Assembly (NCBI GenBank): GCA_965204155.1
Contig: OZ241971.1
Coordinates: forward strand, 2,294,001 to 2,358,000
Direction of reading: 5' to 3'
Length of the DNA stretch: 64,000 bases
Origin: UBA6522 sp965204155
Lineage (GTDB): Bacteria > Pseudomonadota > Gammaproteobacteria > Steroidobacterales > Rariloculaceae
A program made the position numbers and the translations under genes. A model generated the notes under the pieces. That model was not told where the DNA came from, did not search any database, and saw only the letters and a list, made by a program, of their open reading frames with translations. How positions within the stretch are numbered: the stretch's first letter is position 1; every line of letters begins with the position of its first letter. This document shows positions 8,690-17,403 of the stretch, one piece after another.

Positions 8690-9281
8690 CACGCCCTGGT
8701 GGGCCAGCCAGGACTTCTGGCGCAAGTGCGCGATCTTCGTGACGGCGTTCATGGCCGTCATCCTCATCATTCTGACCTTCGACACCGTGGACGCCATCAC
8801 CAGCGGCAGCGACCGCGTGCCGGCCTACGACGTCATCAACTACCGCATCGGCTACGAGTTCGACGCCGAGCGCAACATGTACGCGCCGGTGATCGGCGGG
8901 GAGGCGCCCCTGTTCGCCACCATGCACACCGAGGAAGAGGCCCGGGCGCTGGTGGATCTCGGCAAGCTGACGGTGCAGGCGAAGAACTGCATGAACTGCC
9001 ACACGCTGCTGGGCAACGGCGCCTACTACGCGCCGGACCTCACCAAGGCGTGGCTGGATCCGGGCTGGGGCAACGAGCAGTCGCGCGAACTGCTGATGAC
9101 CCTGTTCCTCACCGACCCCGTGAGCAATGCGCGCACCTTCGGCACCAACCGGCGCATGCCGGACCTGGGCATCACCGACGAGGAGGCGCGCGGCGTCATC
9201 GCCTTTCTCAAATGGCTGTCGGCGGTGGACACCAACGGGTTCCCCCACGGCTTCGAGCCGCTGCCGCAGGGAGGACCCTGA
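8682..9281 (+). CDS. norC: Nitric oxide reductase, cytochrome c subunit
   Basis: A 199-residue protein with one N-terminal membrane anchor (about 16-36) and a periplasmic c-type haem domain: CxxCH at Cys103-Cys106-His107 and a likely axial Met in RRMPDLG near residue 166. NorC passes electrons from soluble cytochrome c to NorB, which reduces two NO to N2O. The GTG start is preceded by GGGAGGACACC. norB begins two bases after the norC stop. Slightly longer than typical NorC (about 150 residues) because of a Pro/Gly-rich tail. Confidence 0.9.
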   Translation: MSDTPWWASQDFWRKCAIFVTAFMAVILIILTFDTVDAITSGSDRVPAYDVINYRIGYEFDAERNMYAPVIGGEAPLFATMHTEEEARALVDLGKLTVQAKNCMNCHTLLGNGAYYAPDLTKAWLDPGWGNEQSRELLMTLFLTDPVSNARTFGTNRRMPDLGITDEEARGVIAFLKWLSAVDTNGFPHGFEPLPQGGP

Positions 9282-9283
9282 CC

Positions 9284-10762
9284 GTGTCCACGGCGGTACT
9301 CGACGCGCCCATCGCCGCCGCGCGCGCGGCCGCGTCCCCGGCGCTCAGCGCGGGCCAGCGCCTGGCGCTGAAGTATTTCCTCGCGGCCATGGTGCTGTTC
9401 CTGGCCCAGACCGTGTTCGGCCTGCTGGCCGGGCTGCAGTTCATCTACCCGGAGTTCCTGTTCGGCGTGCTCGACTTCAACGTCAACCGCATGGTGCACC
9501 TGAACGCGATGATCGTGTGGATGCTCTACGGCTTCATCGGCTCCATCTACTGGCTGGTGGAGGACGAGGCCGGCACCGAACTGGTCGGCGCCAAGCTCGC
9601 CAACGTCAATTTCTGGATCCTGACGGCGGCCGTGACCGTGGTCGTGATCGTGTACCTGGTGGTGCAGGTGGGCAGCGGCACGCGGGCCAGCATCTGGCTG
9701 ATCAACGAGGGCCGCGAGTACATCGAGGCGCCGCGCTGGGCCGACATCGGCATCGTCGTGTGCATGGGCGTGTTCTTCTACAACGTGGCGTCCACGTTCA
9801 TGAAGGGGCGCTGGAGCGGCATCTCCGGCACCCTGGTGCTGGACCTGATCGCGCTCGCCGGCCTGTACCTTGCGGGCATGTTCTACACCACCAACCTGTC
9901 GGTGGACCAGTACTGGTGGTGGTGGGTGGTGCACCTCTGGGTGGAGGCGACCTGGGAGGTGCTGGTGGGCTGCATCATGGCCTGGGGCCTGATGAAGACC
10001 CTGGGCGCCCGGCGCCGCATCGTCACCACCTGGCTCTACATCGAGGTGGCGCTGATGTTCGGCTCCGGCATCCTGGGGCTCGGCCACCACTACTTCTGGA
10101 TCGGCACGCCGGAGTACTGGCTGGCGCTGGGCGGGTTCTTCTCGGCGCTGGAACCGATCCCGCTGGTGGCCATGGTGGTGCACGCCGTCTACGACGCGGG
10201 CCGGCACGGCTTCCGGAGCAACAACCACCCCGCGCTGGCATGGCTCATCGCGCACGCGTTCGGGAATTTCCTGGGCGCAGGCGTGTGGGGATTCATGCAG
10301 ACGCTGCCGCAGATCAACCTCTATACCCACGGCACCCAGTGGTCGTCGTCGCACGGCCACCTGGCGTTCTTCGGCGCCTATGCGACCATCGTCATCGCCT
10401 TCATCTACATCGCCCTGCAGAAATGGCGCGGCGACGTGTGGATGTCGGCCGACCTGCCCGACCGGGGCTGGAAGTGGAAGTGGTCGCTGGGGCTGCAGTG
10501 CGTCGGGGTAATGGGCATGACCATGGCCATGCTCATCGCCGGCTACGAGCAGGCATTCGTCGAACGGGCCATGGGCGGCTCCACCTGGCAGGCGTACTTC
10601 GAGGGCCAGACACAGCCCTGGTTCATCCAGGCGATGTACTGGCGCATGGTATTCGGCGTGGTGATGACGGCGGGTATGCTGATCCTGTTCTGGGATCTGC
10701 TGACCATCGGCCGGAACGAGACCCGGCCGGCGAAGGATGTGCATGCACTGGATGAGGCGTAG
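9284..10762 (+). CDS. norB: Nitric oxide reductase, catalytic subunit
   Basis: A 492-residue polytopic protein of the haem-copper oxidase superfamily with about 12 membrane helices. Expected metal ligands are visible: His72 (VHLN), His217 in HLWVEATWE, tandem His268-His269 (LGHHYFW) and His357/His359 (SSSHGHL). Glutamates characteristic of cNOR are at 221 (WVEATWE) and 290 (ALEPIPL). There is no N-terminal quinol-oxidising extension, so this is a cytochrome-c-dependent enzyme, consistent with norC immediately upstream. Start: GTG at 9284 behind GGGAGGACC. Confidence 0.92.
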   Translation: MSTAVLDAPIAAARAAASPALSAGQRLALKYFLAAMVLFLAQTVFGLLAGLQFIYPEFLFGVLDFNVNRMVHLNAMIVWMLYGFIGSIYWLVEDEAGTELVGAKLANVNFWILTAAVTVVVIVYLVVQVGSGTRASIWLINEGREYIEAPRWADIGIVVCMGVFFYNVASTFMKGRWSGISGTLVLDLIALAGLYLAGMFYTTNLSVDQYWWWWVVHLWVEATWEVLVGCIMAWGLMKTLGARRRIVTTWLYIEVALMFGSGILGLGHHYFWIGTPEYWLALGGFFSALEPIPLVAMVVHAVYDAGRHGFRSNNHPALAWLIAHAFGNFLGAGVWGFMQTLPQINLYTHGTQWSSSHGHLAFFGAYATIVIAFIYIALQKWRGDVWMSADLPDRGWKWKWSLGLQCVGVMGMTMAMLIAGYEQAFVERAMGGSTWQAYFEGQTQPWFIQAMYWRMVFGVVMTAGMLILFWDLLTIGRNETRPAKDVHALDEA

Positions 10763-10864
10763 GCGCCGGATGACGCGGATGCACCGGGCGGCGTGCGTGC
10801 ATCGGGCAACGTGATTGCACCGGACTGTAAGCAGGCGGAAGCGATCCAGACTGGAGGTAAGACG

Positions 10865-11179
10865 ATGAAGCGTGGTTTGGTACTGATTTTCGTCGTGATG
10901 ACGGCGGGCGCAACAACCGCCTGGGCCGAGGGCGATGCGGAGCGCGGGCAGTCAATGGCGGCGCTGTGTTCCGCCTGCCACGGACCCGACGGCGTCAGCG
11001 TCAACCCCCTCTGGCCCAGCCTCGCCGGCCAGCAGGAGCTTTACCTGGTCAACTCGATCAAGGCGTACCGGGACGGGGTGCGCGAGGATGTCTCCATGCA
11101 GCCGTTCGTCGCCACACTCTCCGATCAGGATGTGGAAGACCTGGCCGCGTATTACGCCTCCCTGACCCCGTGTCCCTAG
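10865..11179 (+). CDS. Periplasmic class I cytochrome c
   Basis: A 104-residue protein with a signal peptide (cut after TTAWA, near residue 21), a haem motif CSACH near residues 35-39 and a likely axial Met in DVSMQPF. Its size and sequence match single-haem cytochrome c/c553-type carriers. A good ribosome site (GGAGG) lies just before the ATG. About 100 bp downstream of norB on the same strand, it is a plausible electron donor to NorC (inference). Its stop overlaps the stop of the convergent methyltransferase by four bases. Confidence 0.85.
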   Translation: MKRGLVLIFVVMTAGATTAWAEGDAERGQSMAALCSACHGPDGVSVNPLWPSLAGQQELYLVNSIKAYRDGVREDVSMQPFVATLSDQDVEDLAAYYASLTPCP

Positions 11180-12006
11180 GGCTTTCGCGCCAGCGCCCAA
11201 CCCCATCCCATGGCGGCCACGGCGCCGGGCTGTTCCTTCCAGCGGTCCAGTTCGCGCCGCCAATTGTCGAACTCCCGCCGCTCGGCCAGTCCGCGTTGGA
11301 CAGCGGCATCCACGGTTTCCGGTGAACAGAACCAGCCGGTGGCGAAGCCGTGAAAGAACGCGGTGTCTTCGGGCAGGCCGAAGAACTCGAACTCGGCTCC
11401 GGCCTCGACGTCCGCAAATCCCGCCTCGAGTAGTTTCCGCTTCAACTCTCTGCCCATCTGCGGGTGGCCGCCGTTGGCCGAGAGCAGGTCCGCGAACAGG
11501 TCCCACCCGCTGTTCAGCGGATCGCCCCCCGGCTCGAAGAAACACGACGCGCAGATGACCTCCCGGCAGGCGAGCAGCCCGCCGGGCTTGAGCACGCGCC
11601 TGATTTCGGCCAGCACCGCGGCCGTGTCGGGCACGTGCATGAGCACGGCGTGGCAGTGCGCGACGTCGAACGCATCGTCCTCGAAGGACAGCGCCGTCAC
11701 ATCGCCGGTACTCACCTCCATGTTGCCGTGTCCGCCGGCGCTTGCGGCGGCCCGGGCCAGTTCGATTTGGGAGGATTCCATGTCGATGCCGTGCAAGGCG
11801 CCGGGCTTCACCGCATCCGCGAGGCCCACCGAGATCGTGCCTGGACCGCAGCCGAAATCCAGCAGCGTCTGGCCCGGTCGCAGGTGGGGCAGCAGGTACG
11901 CCGCGCTGGTCGTTGCGCTGCGCCGATTGAGCAACTGCAGGAACTCCTCGCTGTATCCCATCGTGTAGGTGGTTGCGGACGTGTCGCTGCCGTCGGAATC
12001 TCTCAT
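11176..12006 (-). CDS. SAM-dependent methyltransferase (UbiE/class I type)
   Basis: A 276-residue class I methyltransferase: SAM-binding motif I LLDFGCGPGTIS near residues 48-59, acidic residue of motif II in HGIDMESSQ, then STGDVTALSFEDDAFDVAHC and the motif LKPGGLLACRE. The C-terminal third (about 170-276) is not shared with UbiE/COQ5 and may define the substrate, which cannot be told from sequence. It converges on the cytochrome c gene; no operon partner is visible. Confidence 0.8.
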   Translation of the reverse strand: MRDSDGSDTSATTYTMGYSEEFLQLLNRRSATTSAAYLLPHLRPGQTLLDFGCGPGTISVGLADAVKPGALHGIDMESSQIELARAAASAGGHGNMEVSTGDVTALSFEDDAFDVAHCHAVLMHVPDTAAVLAEIRRVLKPGGLLACREVICASCFFEPGGDPLNSGWDLFADLLSANGGHPQMGRELKRKLLEAGFADVEAGAEFEFFGLPEDTAFFHGFATGWFCSPETVDAAVQRGLAERREFDNWRRELDRWKEQPGAVAAMGWGWALARKP

Positions 12007-12212
12007 GTCGCCTCCCTGTGCGTTGGTGCGCGCGCATTATGGCCGCACACGCCGCAGCGCGCCAATCGCCACGCCCGTGTCGAGCCAGGCTTCGTGCGCG
12101 ACAGCCGGCGACATTCACCCGGCGACCTCCGCCGAAATCGCAAGTCCTGCCCGAAGACCGATTGATTTTTCCGGAATGTGACCACTAACCCGGTAACAAC
12201 CCTTCTCACAGG

Positions 12213-13241
12213 ATGACGACAATGACGGACAAACTGTTTCGAATGGCGATCGTATTGCTCTCGGCCGCAGCCCTGGCAGGCTGCGCCGGGGAGGGCGGCA
12301 GTGAGGGACCGGAAGGGCCGGAAGGTTCCGGCGGCGACGGACCGGAGGGGATCGAAGGCGGCAGCGGGAGCGCGCCCGCGCCGTTCGTGAGCTCGGGCAT
12401 CTCCCGCGGCACGTTCCAGTCCATCTCCCTGGACCCGGACGAGAGTTTCGCCGGGCTGCTGCACGACACCGAGGTGGCGGTGTACTACGACCCGGTGCTG
12501 GAACTGTTCACCGGACGGCTTCGCAACGAGGCGACAGAGGCGGTGTGCGACGTCAGCGTGACGGTCACGCTGGACGGCTACCGCACGGTCAACACGAGCT
12601 ACTCGGGACGCCCGTTCGTGCTGGACGGGCTGGCGCAGTACCAGCGGGGCACGTTCGAGTTTCCGGTGCCGGGCACCAGCTTCGGCAACTGGACGGTGGC
12701 GGCCGAGACCTACGGGTGCACGTCCGCGCCCGGGCCCGTGGCCGGCGGCGGTGAAGGCGGCGAAAGCGGCGGCGAGGGCAGTGAGGGCGGCGGCGGCGAG
12801 GGCTCCGGCGGCGAGCACGGCGGGTCGGGCGGCGGCGGCGAGGGCGGCGGTGAACATGGCGGTTCGGGCGGCGAGGGCGGCGGCGAACACGGCGGATCGG
12901 GCGAAGGCTCCGGCGAAGGCGGGGGCGAGAGCGGCGACGAAACCAGCCCGCCGATCCCCATCAACCAGCCCGTCGCCGGACGGTTCCTGAACCAGGACTA
13001 CCGGTTCGCATATGATGCCCTGCATGGCGTGTTTCGGGGCACCGTGATGAATCCCACCGACGCGTTCGTATGCGAGTCCCGCACCGAGATCCACCTGGGG
13101 TCGGGCGGCACGGTGATCGAACTCGGCCCGACCATGCCGGTGAACCTTCCGCCCGGCGGCATGCTCAAAATAGTGATGTCGGCCGACGGCTACGTGCTCG
13201 ACATGTACACGCTGCATCCCGAATCCACGCCGTGCCAGTGA
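12213..13241 (+). CDS. Lipoprotein with two related domains around a Gly/Glu-rich linker
   Basis: A 342-residue protein with a lipobox LAGC (Cys near residue 27), so probably membrane-anchored by lipid. An in-frame ATG at 12222 gives a more compact signal peptide. Two similar domains of about 95 residues (near 70-170 and 250-340), each with LLHDTEVAVYYDPVLELFTG- or NQDYRFAYDALHGVF-like strands and a closing Cys, resemble the FxLYD type of beta domain. They flank a linker of about 60 residues made almost only of Gly, Glu, Ser and His. It lies upstream of the sigma/anti-sigma/receptor genes on the same strand and may belong to that system. Confidence 0.65.
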   Translation: MTTMTDKLFRMAIVLLSAAALAGCAGEGGSEGPEGPEGSGGDGPEGIEGGSGSAPAPFVSSGISRGTFQSISLDPDESFAGLLHDTEVAVYYDPVLELFTGRLRNEATEAVCDVSVTVTLDGYRTVNTSYSGRPFVLDGLAQYQRGTFEFPVPGTSFGNWTVAAETYGCTSAPGPVAGGGEGGESGGEGSEGGGGEGSGGEHGGSGGGGEGGGEHGGSGGEGGGEHGGSGEGSGEGGGESGDETSPPIPINQPVAGRFLNQDYRFAYDALHGVFRGTVMNPTDAFVCESRTEIHLGSGGTVIELGPTMPVNLPPGGMLKIVMSADGYVLDMYTLHPESTPCQ

Positions 13242-13312
13242 CGGCGCGGGCCGGGACACAGGATGGCGCAGCGGGGCGCGTGGGAACGCGCCCCGCACCC
13301 TGGAACCGACAC

Positions 13313-13933
13313 GTGCACACCGACGACAAACTGCTGGCAACGCGGGTACTGAACGGCGACCGGGCGGCGCTGCGCCGGTTCTTCGACAGCTACTACCCAC
13401 CCACCTACCGCTACTGCCTGCGCCGGGTGTCGCCGCAGGACGCCGAGGAACTGGCCACCGACGCCCTGCGCCACGCCATCCGGCGGCTCGACGGCTACCG
13501 CGGCGAGGCGCGGCTGCTCACCTGGATCCACGGCATCGCGCGCAAGCTGCTGGCGTCGCATTTCAGGCGGACCGCGCGGCATCGCAAGGTCGTGTACATA
13601 GACGACAACGAGCGCGTGCGCGCGCAGGTCGAAGCAATGGCGGCCGACCCGGGCGAATCGCCCGAGTACGCGCACGAGCTTCGCGAGCGCCAGGACCTGG
13701 TGCACCGGATGCTGGACCGCCTGCCGGTGGACTACGGGCAGGTGCTGGAATGGAAGTACATCGAGGGATTGAGCGTGGAGGAGATCGCCGGGCGGCTTCA
13801 GACCACCGCCGTCTCCGTCCAGTCCAGGCTGGCTCGCGCGCGCCGATCCTTCAGGCAATGTTTCGAGAACCCGGGCCGCGATCCCGCAGGGGCACTGGCC
13901 GCGTCCGGGTTCACCGGCGGAGAAAACCCATGA
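13313..13933 (+). CDS. ECF-family RNA polymerase sigma factor
   Basis: A 206-residue sigma factor. Region 2 (DSYYPPTYRYCLRRVS.. DALRHAIRRLDGYRGEARLL TW) spans about 25-95, and region 4 (LPVDYGQVLEWKYIEGLSVE EIAGRL) about 135-185. The GTG at 13313 is used as start because residues after it align with ECF factors, while the upstream open frame does not. Its stop overlaps the anti-sigma start (ATGA). Known FecI-type systems activate a cognate TonB receptor when the substrate binds outside; the same gene order follows here. Confidence 0.85.
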   Translation: MHTDDKLLATRVLNGDRAALRRFFDSYYPPTYRYCLRRVSPQDAEELATDALRHAIRRLDGYRGEARLLTWIHGIARKLLASHFRRTARHRKVVYIDDNERVRAQVEAMAADPGESPEYAHELRERQDLVHRMLDRLPVDYGQVLEWKYIEGLSVEEIAGRLQTTAVSVQSRLARARRSFRQCFENPGRDPAGALAASGFTGGENP

Positions 13934-14952
13934 ACGAACCGCACACCGAAGACGAGATCATCGAGATGTTTACCGACGTGGAAAGGCGGCCCGAACCGCC
14001 CCAGGAGGCAATGGACCGCGCCTTTGCGGCGGTGGAGGAGGAGTGGGAGTCGGTCGTGTCGCAACGCCGCCGGCGGGTGCAGCGCCGCCGCTGGGCGGTG
14101 GCCGCGGCGGTGCTCGTGGCCGTCGCCGGAACGTTCGCCGGGCTGCGGGTGACGATGGCGCCCGCGCCCACGGCCCTGCTTGTACAGGGCGATGTCGTCA
14201 TCGGCGGCGGCTCGGCGCAGGGCGCCGCGGGCACGGTGCCGGGCGCCGCTGACTCGGCGCTGGCCGCAGCTGACTCCATGCCAGCCGCCGCCGGCACGAC
14301 GCTGGAACTGGACCCGGCCGCCGACATCGTCTCCCGGACCGCCAGCCGGTGGGTATCGGAGACCGGCGTCGACCTGCGCCTCGCTCAGGATTCCCGGGTG
14401 CGGTGGACCCGGTCGGACGAGATCGAGCTTCTCGAGGGGACCGTCTACGTGGCCACCGACGGGGCCGCGGCGTTCGCCGTGGACACCCGGTTCGGCCGCG
14501 TGCTCGACATCGGCACCCGGTACCAGGTGAGAGCGTTCGACGACCGCGTCGAGGTGGCGGTGCGCGAAGGCCGGGTCCAGCTCACGTCCTCGCACGGCGA
14601 AGTGCTGAGCGATGAGGTGGACGAGCTCACGGTGGCGGTCCTTGCGGCCCACGCCGACGGCGTGTTCCGCTTCACCGAAGCGAGCACCGGCCAGCGCTGG
14701 GAGTGGATCCACGAGGCGCCGGCCGGGTACGGCAGCGACGAGCCGCTGGTCCTGTTGCGGGACATCGCGCGGGACCTCGGCAAGCAGTTGCGGTTCCAGT
14801 CCATCGGCGTGGAAGCCTCGCTGGCGCCGGTGCGCGTGGACGGGGACTTTACCGGCATGGCGCCCCTGGACGCCTTGCAAATCCTCGCCGCAGCGACCAG
14901 CATTCGGTGGCAGGACGAGGGCGACGCGATACTCGTCGACCTCACCCCGTAA
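13930..14952 (+). CDS. FecR-like anti-sigma/sigma-regulator membrane protein
   Basis: A 340-residue protein: a cytoplasmic N-terminus of about 50 residues, one membrane helix (about 55-75, after an Arg-rich stretch), then a periplasmic FecR domain (about 150-240, with ELLEGTVYVATD and RVLDIGTRYQV). A C-terminal STN-like segment follows (VLLRDIARDLGKQLRFQ..., LDALQILAAATSIRW). Translation is coupled to the sigma factor by an ATGA overlap. By family knowledge it holds the sigma factor and passes the signal from the outer-membrane receptor encoded next. Confidence 0.82.
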   Translation: MNEPHTEDEIIEMFTDVERRPEPPQEAMDRAFAAVEEEWESVVSQRRRRVQRRRWAVAAAVLVAVAGTFAGLRVTMAPAPTALLVQGDVVIGGGSAQGAAGTVPGAADSALAAADSMPAAAGTTLELDPAADIVSRTASRWVSETGVDLRLAQDSRVRWTRSDEIELLEGTVYVATDGAAAFAVDTRFGRVLDIGTRYQVRAFDDRVEVAVREGRVQLTSSHGEVLSDEVDELTVAVLAAHADGVFRFTEASTGQRWEWIHEAPAGYGSDEPLVLLRDIARDLGKQLRFQSIGVEASLAPVRVDGDFTGMAPLDALQILAAATSIRWQDEGDAILVDLTP

Positions 14953-14999
14953 CTGACCGGTGCAGCGCCGCCCGGCTCGCGCGTTGCCCTGCGGCGTCT

Positions 15000-17354
15000 A
15001 TGCAGAGATTCATCGTTCCCGCTGCCTGCCTGCTTGCATGGGCCGCCGCCGTGCAGGGTCAGGCCCGCGACCCCGTCGTCGTCGGCGAACCGGTCCGCGA
15101 CGCCATCGACCGGTTCGGCGAACTCAACATCTTCTCCTCCTCCCGCCTGCTGCCCGGGCGCGCGGTGGTGCGGGTGCTGCCCGACGCCGCAGCCGGGCCC
15201 GTCGAGCAGATCAACTTCCTGCTGGCCCCGTACGGGCTGGTGCTGGAAATGACGGACGACGCCACCGGCTACGTCGCGCGGGCCGAGCTGCCGCCCGCGA
15301 CGGACGACCCAGCGCCGGCCGTGTTGCCGCCCGTGCCGGCGGCTGTCCCCGCGCCGCTGGAGGAGATCGTCGTGCGCGCGCCGTACCGGCTGGAGCGCAC
15401 GCTGCGCCGCACCACGCTGGACTGGCGCCAACTGTCGCAGATCCCCGCCCTGGGCGGCGACGCGCTGCGAAGCCTGCACGTGTTGCCCGGCGTGGCCACG
15501 GACGGGTATTCGGCGCGCCACCGGATCCGGGGCGGCGATCACAACGAAGTGCTGTACCGGCTCGACGGGGTGACCCAGTTCGAGGCGTTCCATTTCAGCG
15601 ACGTGCAGAGCCTGTTCTCGGCGGTGAATTCCAACGTGATCGAATCCGCCGACGTCTACGTCTCCGGCTACCCGGTGCGCTTCGGCACGCGCATGAGCGG
15701 CGTGGTCGACCAGCATCTCGTGGAACCCGAGCGGCCCAGCCACGGCACGGTCGACGTTAACCTGCTGGCGGCCTCGGCCGACCTGCGCGGTTACCAGGGC
15801 AACTGGTCCTGGCTCCTTTCCGGGCGCGTCAGCCTCATCGGAGAATTCGTCGGCTCGCTTCGATCCGGGGACGGGGAGGATATCGACACGCCCACGTTCG
15901 ACGACCAGATCGCGCGGCTCGCCTGGAACGACGCCCGCAACGAGTTCGTGCTGGGCGCGATCCGCTCCGACGAGACGCTGGACGTGGAGCGGGAGAGCAC
16001 GGGCGAACGCGGAATCGGGTCGTACCGGGTCGACGACCTCTGGCTGCGGTGGAGTCACGGGTTCGGAAGCGGCGCCGTCATGAGCTGGCAGGCCAGGCGG
16101 TTCGATGCCGCGCGCGCCAGGCGGGGCACGCTGGAACGGGAATTCGACGCCGCGCGCGCCAGGGAGGGCACGCTGGAAAGCGAATTCGATGCCGCGCGCG
16201 TCGGGGAGGGCACGCTGGAGGGCGAATTCGACGCTGGCGGGCGCCTGAGCGCCTCGCGGGAATTCGCCATCGCCTCCCTTGCCAACGAGTGGCGCTGGTC
16301 CACGGGCCGCGCCACCGACTGGCGTGCGGGCTGGACGCTCGCGAACCACTCCGCGGACTACACCGCCGCCTTCGATGCCGCCTACGGCCCGCTCGCCCGG
16401 CCCGTCCAGGCGGCCGCCTCACGCTCGCGCGCCCTGTCCGTCGTCGAGTCGGGCCGAAGCCGCCACGCGTACGTATCTGCGTCCCGGGCACTGGGCGGCG
16501 GCGTCACGGCAACCGCGGGGCTGCGCCACGACGATCAGGACATCGCGGAGGTGGACGCCGGTGCGTGGAGCGCCCGCGCTGCGCTCCAGTGGCGCCTCTC
16601 GGAGCGCTGGACGGCGGACCTGGACGTGGGGCGCTATAGCCAGCAGCAGTTCCTGCACGAAGTGCAGATCGACGACGGCCTGACGCGCCTGGAACCGCCG
16701 CAGAACGCCGACCAGGTCAACCTGGGAGTGCAGTGGGACGGCGGCGGCGGCCTGCGCCTCCGGGCCGACGTCTTCGCCCGCCGCATCCCCGACCCCTGGA
16801 CGCGGTTCGACAACCTCTACAACCGCCTCGTGCTGCTGCCGGAGCTGCACGGCGACCGCTACCGCATCGCCTCCGACGAGGCCCGCATCCGCGGCGCGGA
16901 GTTCGCCGCCACCCGGACGGCGGGCGATCTCTCCTGGAGCCTGAGCTACACCATCAGCAGCGCCGAGGAACGCGTCGGCGGGGTGTGGCGCCCACGTTCC
17001 TGGGACCAGCCGCACGCCGTCAAGACGGGGCTGGCCTGGAACGGCCGCGCCTGGCGAATCGGCGCGTTCGCCACCTGGCGCTCGGGCTGGCCGGTGACGG
17101 CGCCGGTGACCGACCCGGCGCAACTCCCGTGGAGCCTGAACGGCGACCGGCTGCCCGCCTACGCCTCGGTGGACGTGAACGTCCGGCGCGTGCGCGAAAC
17201 GGCCCGCGGCGTGTTCGAGGTGTACCTGGACATCACCAACCTGACCAACAGGAACAACGTCTCCGGCTACCTGTACGGGGAGGACTTCACCCGCGAAGGC
17301 GCCCGCTCACTGCCGATCATCCCGTCGCTGGGCCTGACCTGGCGCTGGCGGTAG
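15000..17354 (+). CDS. TonB-dependent outer-membrane receptor with STN signalling domain
   Basis: A 784-residue receptor: signal peptide ending near residue 21, an STN (secretin/TonB N-terminal) domain at about 22-95, a Pro/Ala linker, a TonB-box-like EEIVVRA near 122, a plug domain (about 130-230, SARHRIRGGDHNEVLYRLDG), then a 22-strand-type beta barrel ending in Arg. The STN domain marks a transducing receptor that talks to FecR. The substrate is unknown; neighbouring secreted proteases make peptides or a metal chelate possible. Three 42-bp tandem repeats lie inside the barrel. Confidence 0.85.
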   Translation: MQRFIVPAACLLAWAAAVQGQARDPVVVGEPVRDAIDRFGELNIFSSSRLLPGRAVVRVLPDAAAGPVEQINFLLAPYGLVLEMTDDATGYVARAELPPATDDPAPAVLPPVPAAVPAPLEEIVVRAPYRLERTLRRTTLDWRQLSQIPALGGDALRSLHVLPGVATDGYSARHRIRGGDHNEVLYRLDGVTQFEAFHFSDVQSLFSAVNSNVIESADVYVSGYPVRFGTRMSGVVDQHLVEPERPSHGTVDVNLLAASADLRGYQGNWSWLLSGRVSLIGEFVGSLRSGDGEDIDTPTFDDQIARLAWNDARNEFVLGAIRSDETLDVERESTGERGIGSYRVDDLWLRWSHGFGSGAVMSWQARRFDAARARRGTLEREFDAARAREGTLESEFDAARVGEGTLEGEFDAGGRLSASREFAIASLANEWRWSTGRATDWRAGWTLANHSADYTAAFDAAYGPLARPVQAAASRSRALSVVESGRSRHAYVSASRALGGGVTATAGLRHDDQDIAEVDAGAWSARAALQWRLSERWTADLDVGRYSQQQFLHEVQIDDGLTRLEPPQNADQVNLGVQWDGGGGLRLRADVFARRIPDPWTRFDNLYNRLVLLPELHGDRYRIASDEARIRGAEFAATRTAGDLSWSLSYTISSAEERVGGVWRPRSWDQPHAVKTGLAWNGRAWRIGAFATWRSGWPVTAPVTDPAQLPWSLNGDRLPAYASVDVNVRRVRETARGVFEVYLDITNLTNRNNVSGYLYGEDFTREGARSLPIIPSLGLTWRWR
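16098..16223 (+). repeat. Three 42-bp tandem repeats inside the TonB receptor
   Basis: Three consecutive 14-residue units (EFDAARAREGTLES and variants) are encoded in frame, with a fourth partial unit EFDA after them. They fall in a loop region of the barrel, so copy-number change would lengthen or shorten an exposed loop without a frameshift. Confidence 0.8.
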
Positions 17355-17403
17355 GCGCCGGGTCGCGAACGGCTTCGACCCATCGCCCTTTCTTTCGAAG
17401 CCC

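Noticed and set aside
9026..10744. Minus-strand frame opposite norB
   Set aside because: His/Gln/Arg-rich antisense shadow of an unmistakable NorB.
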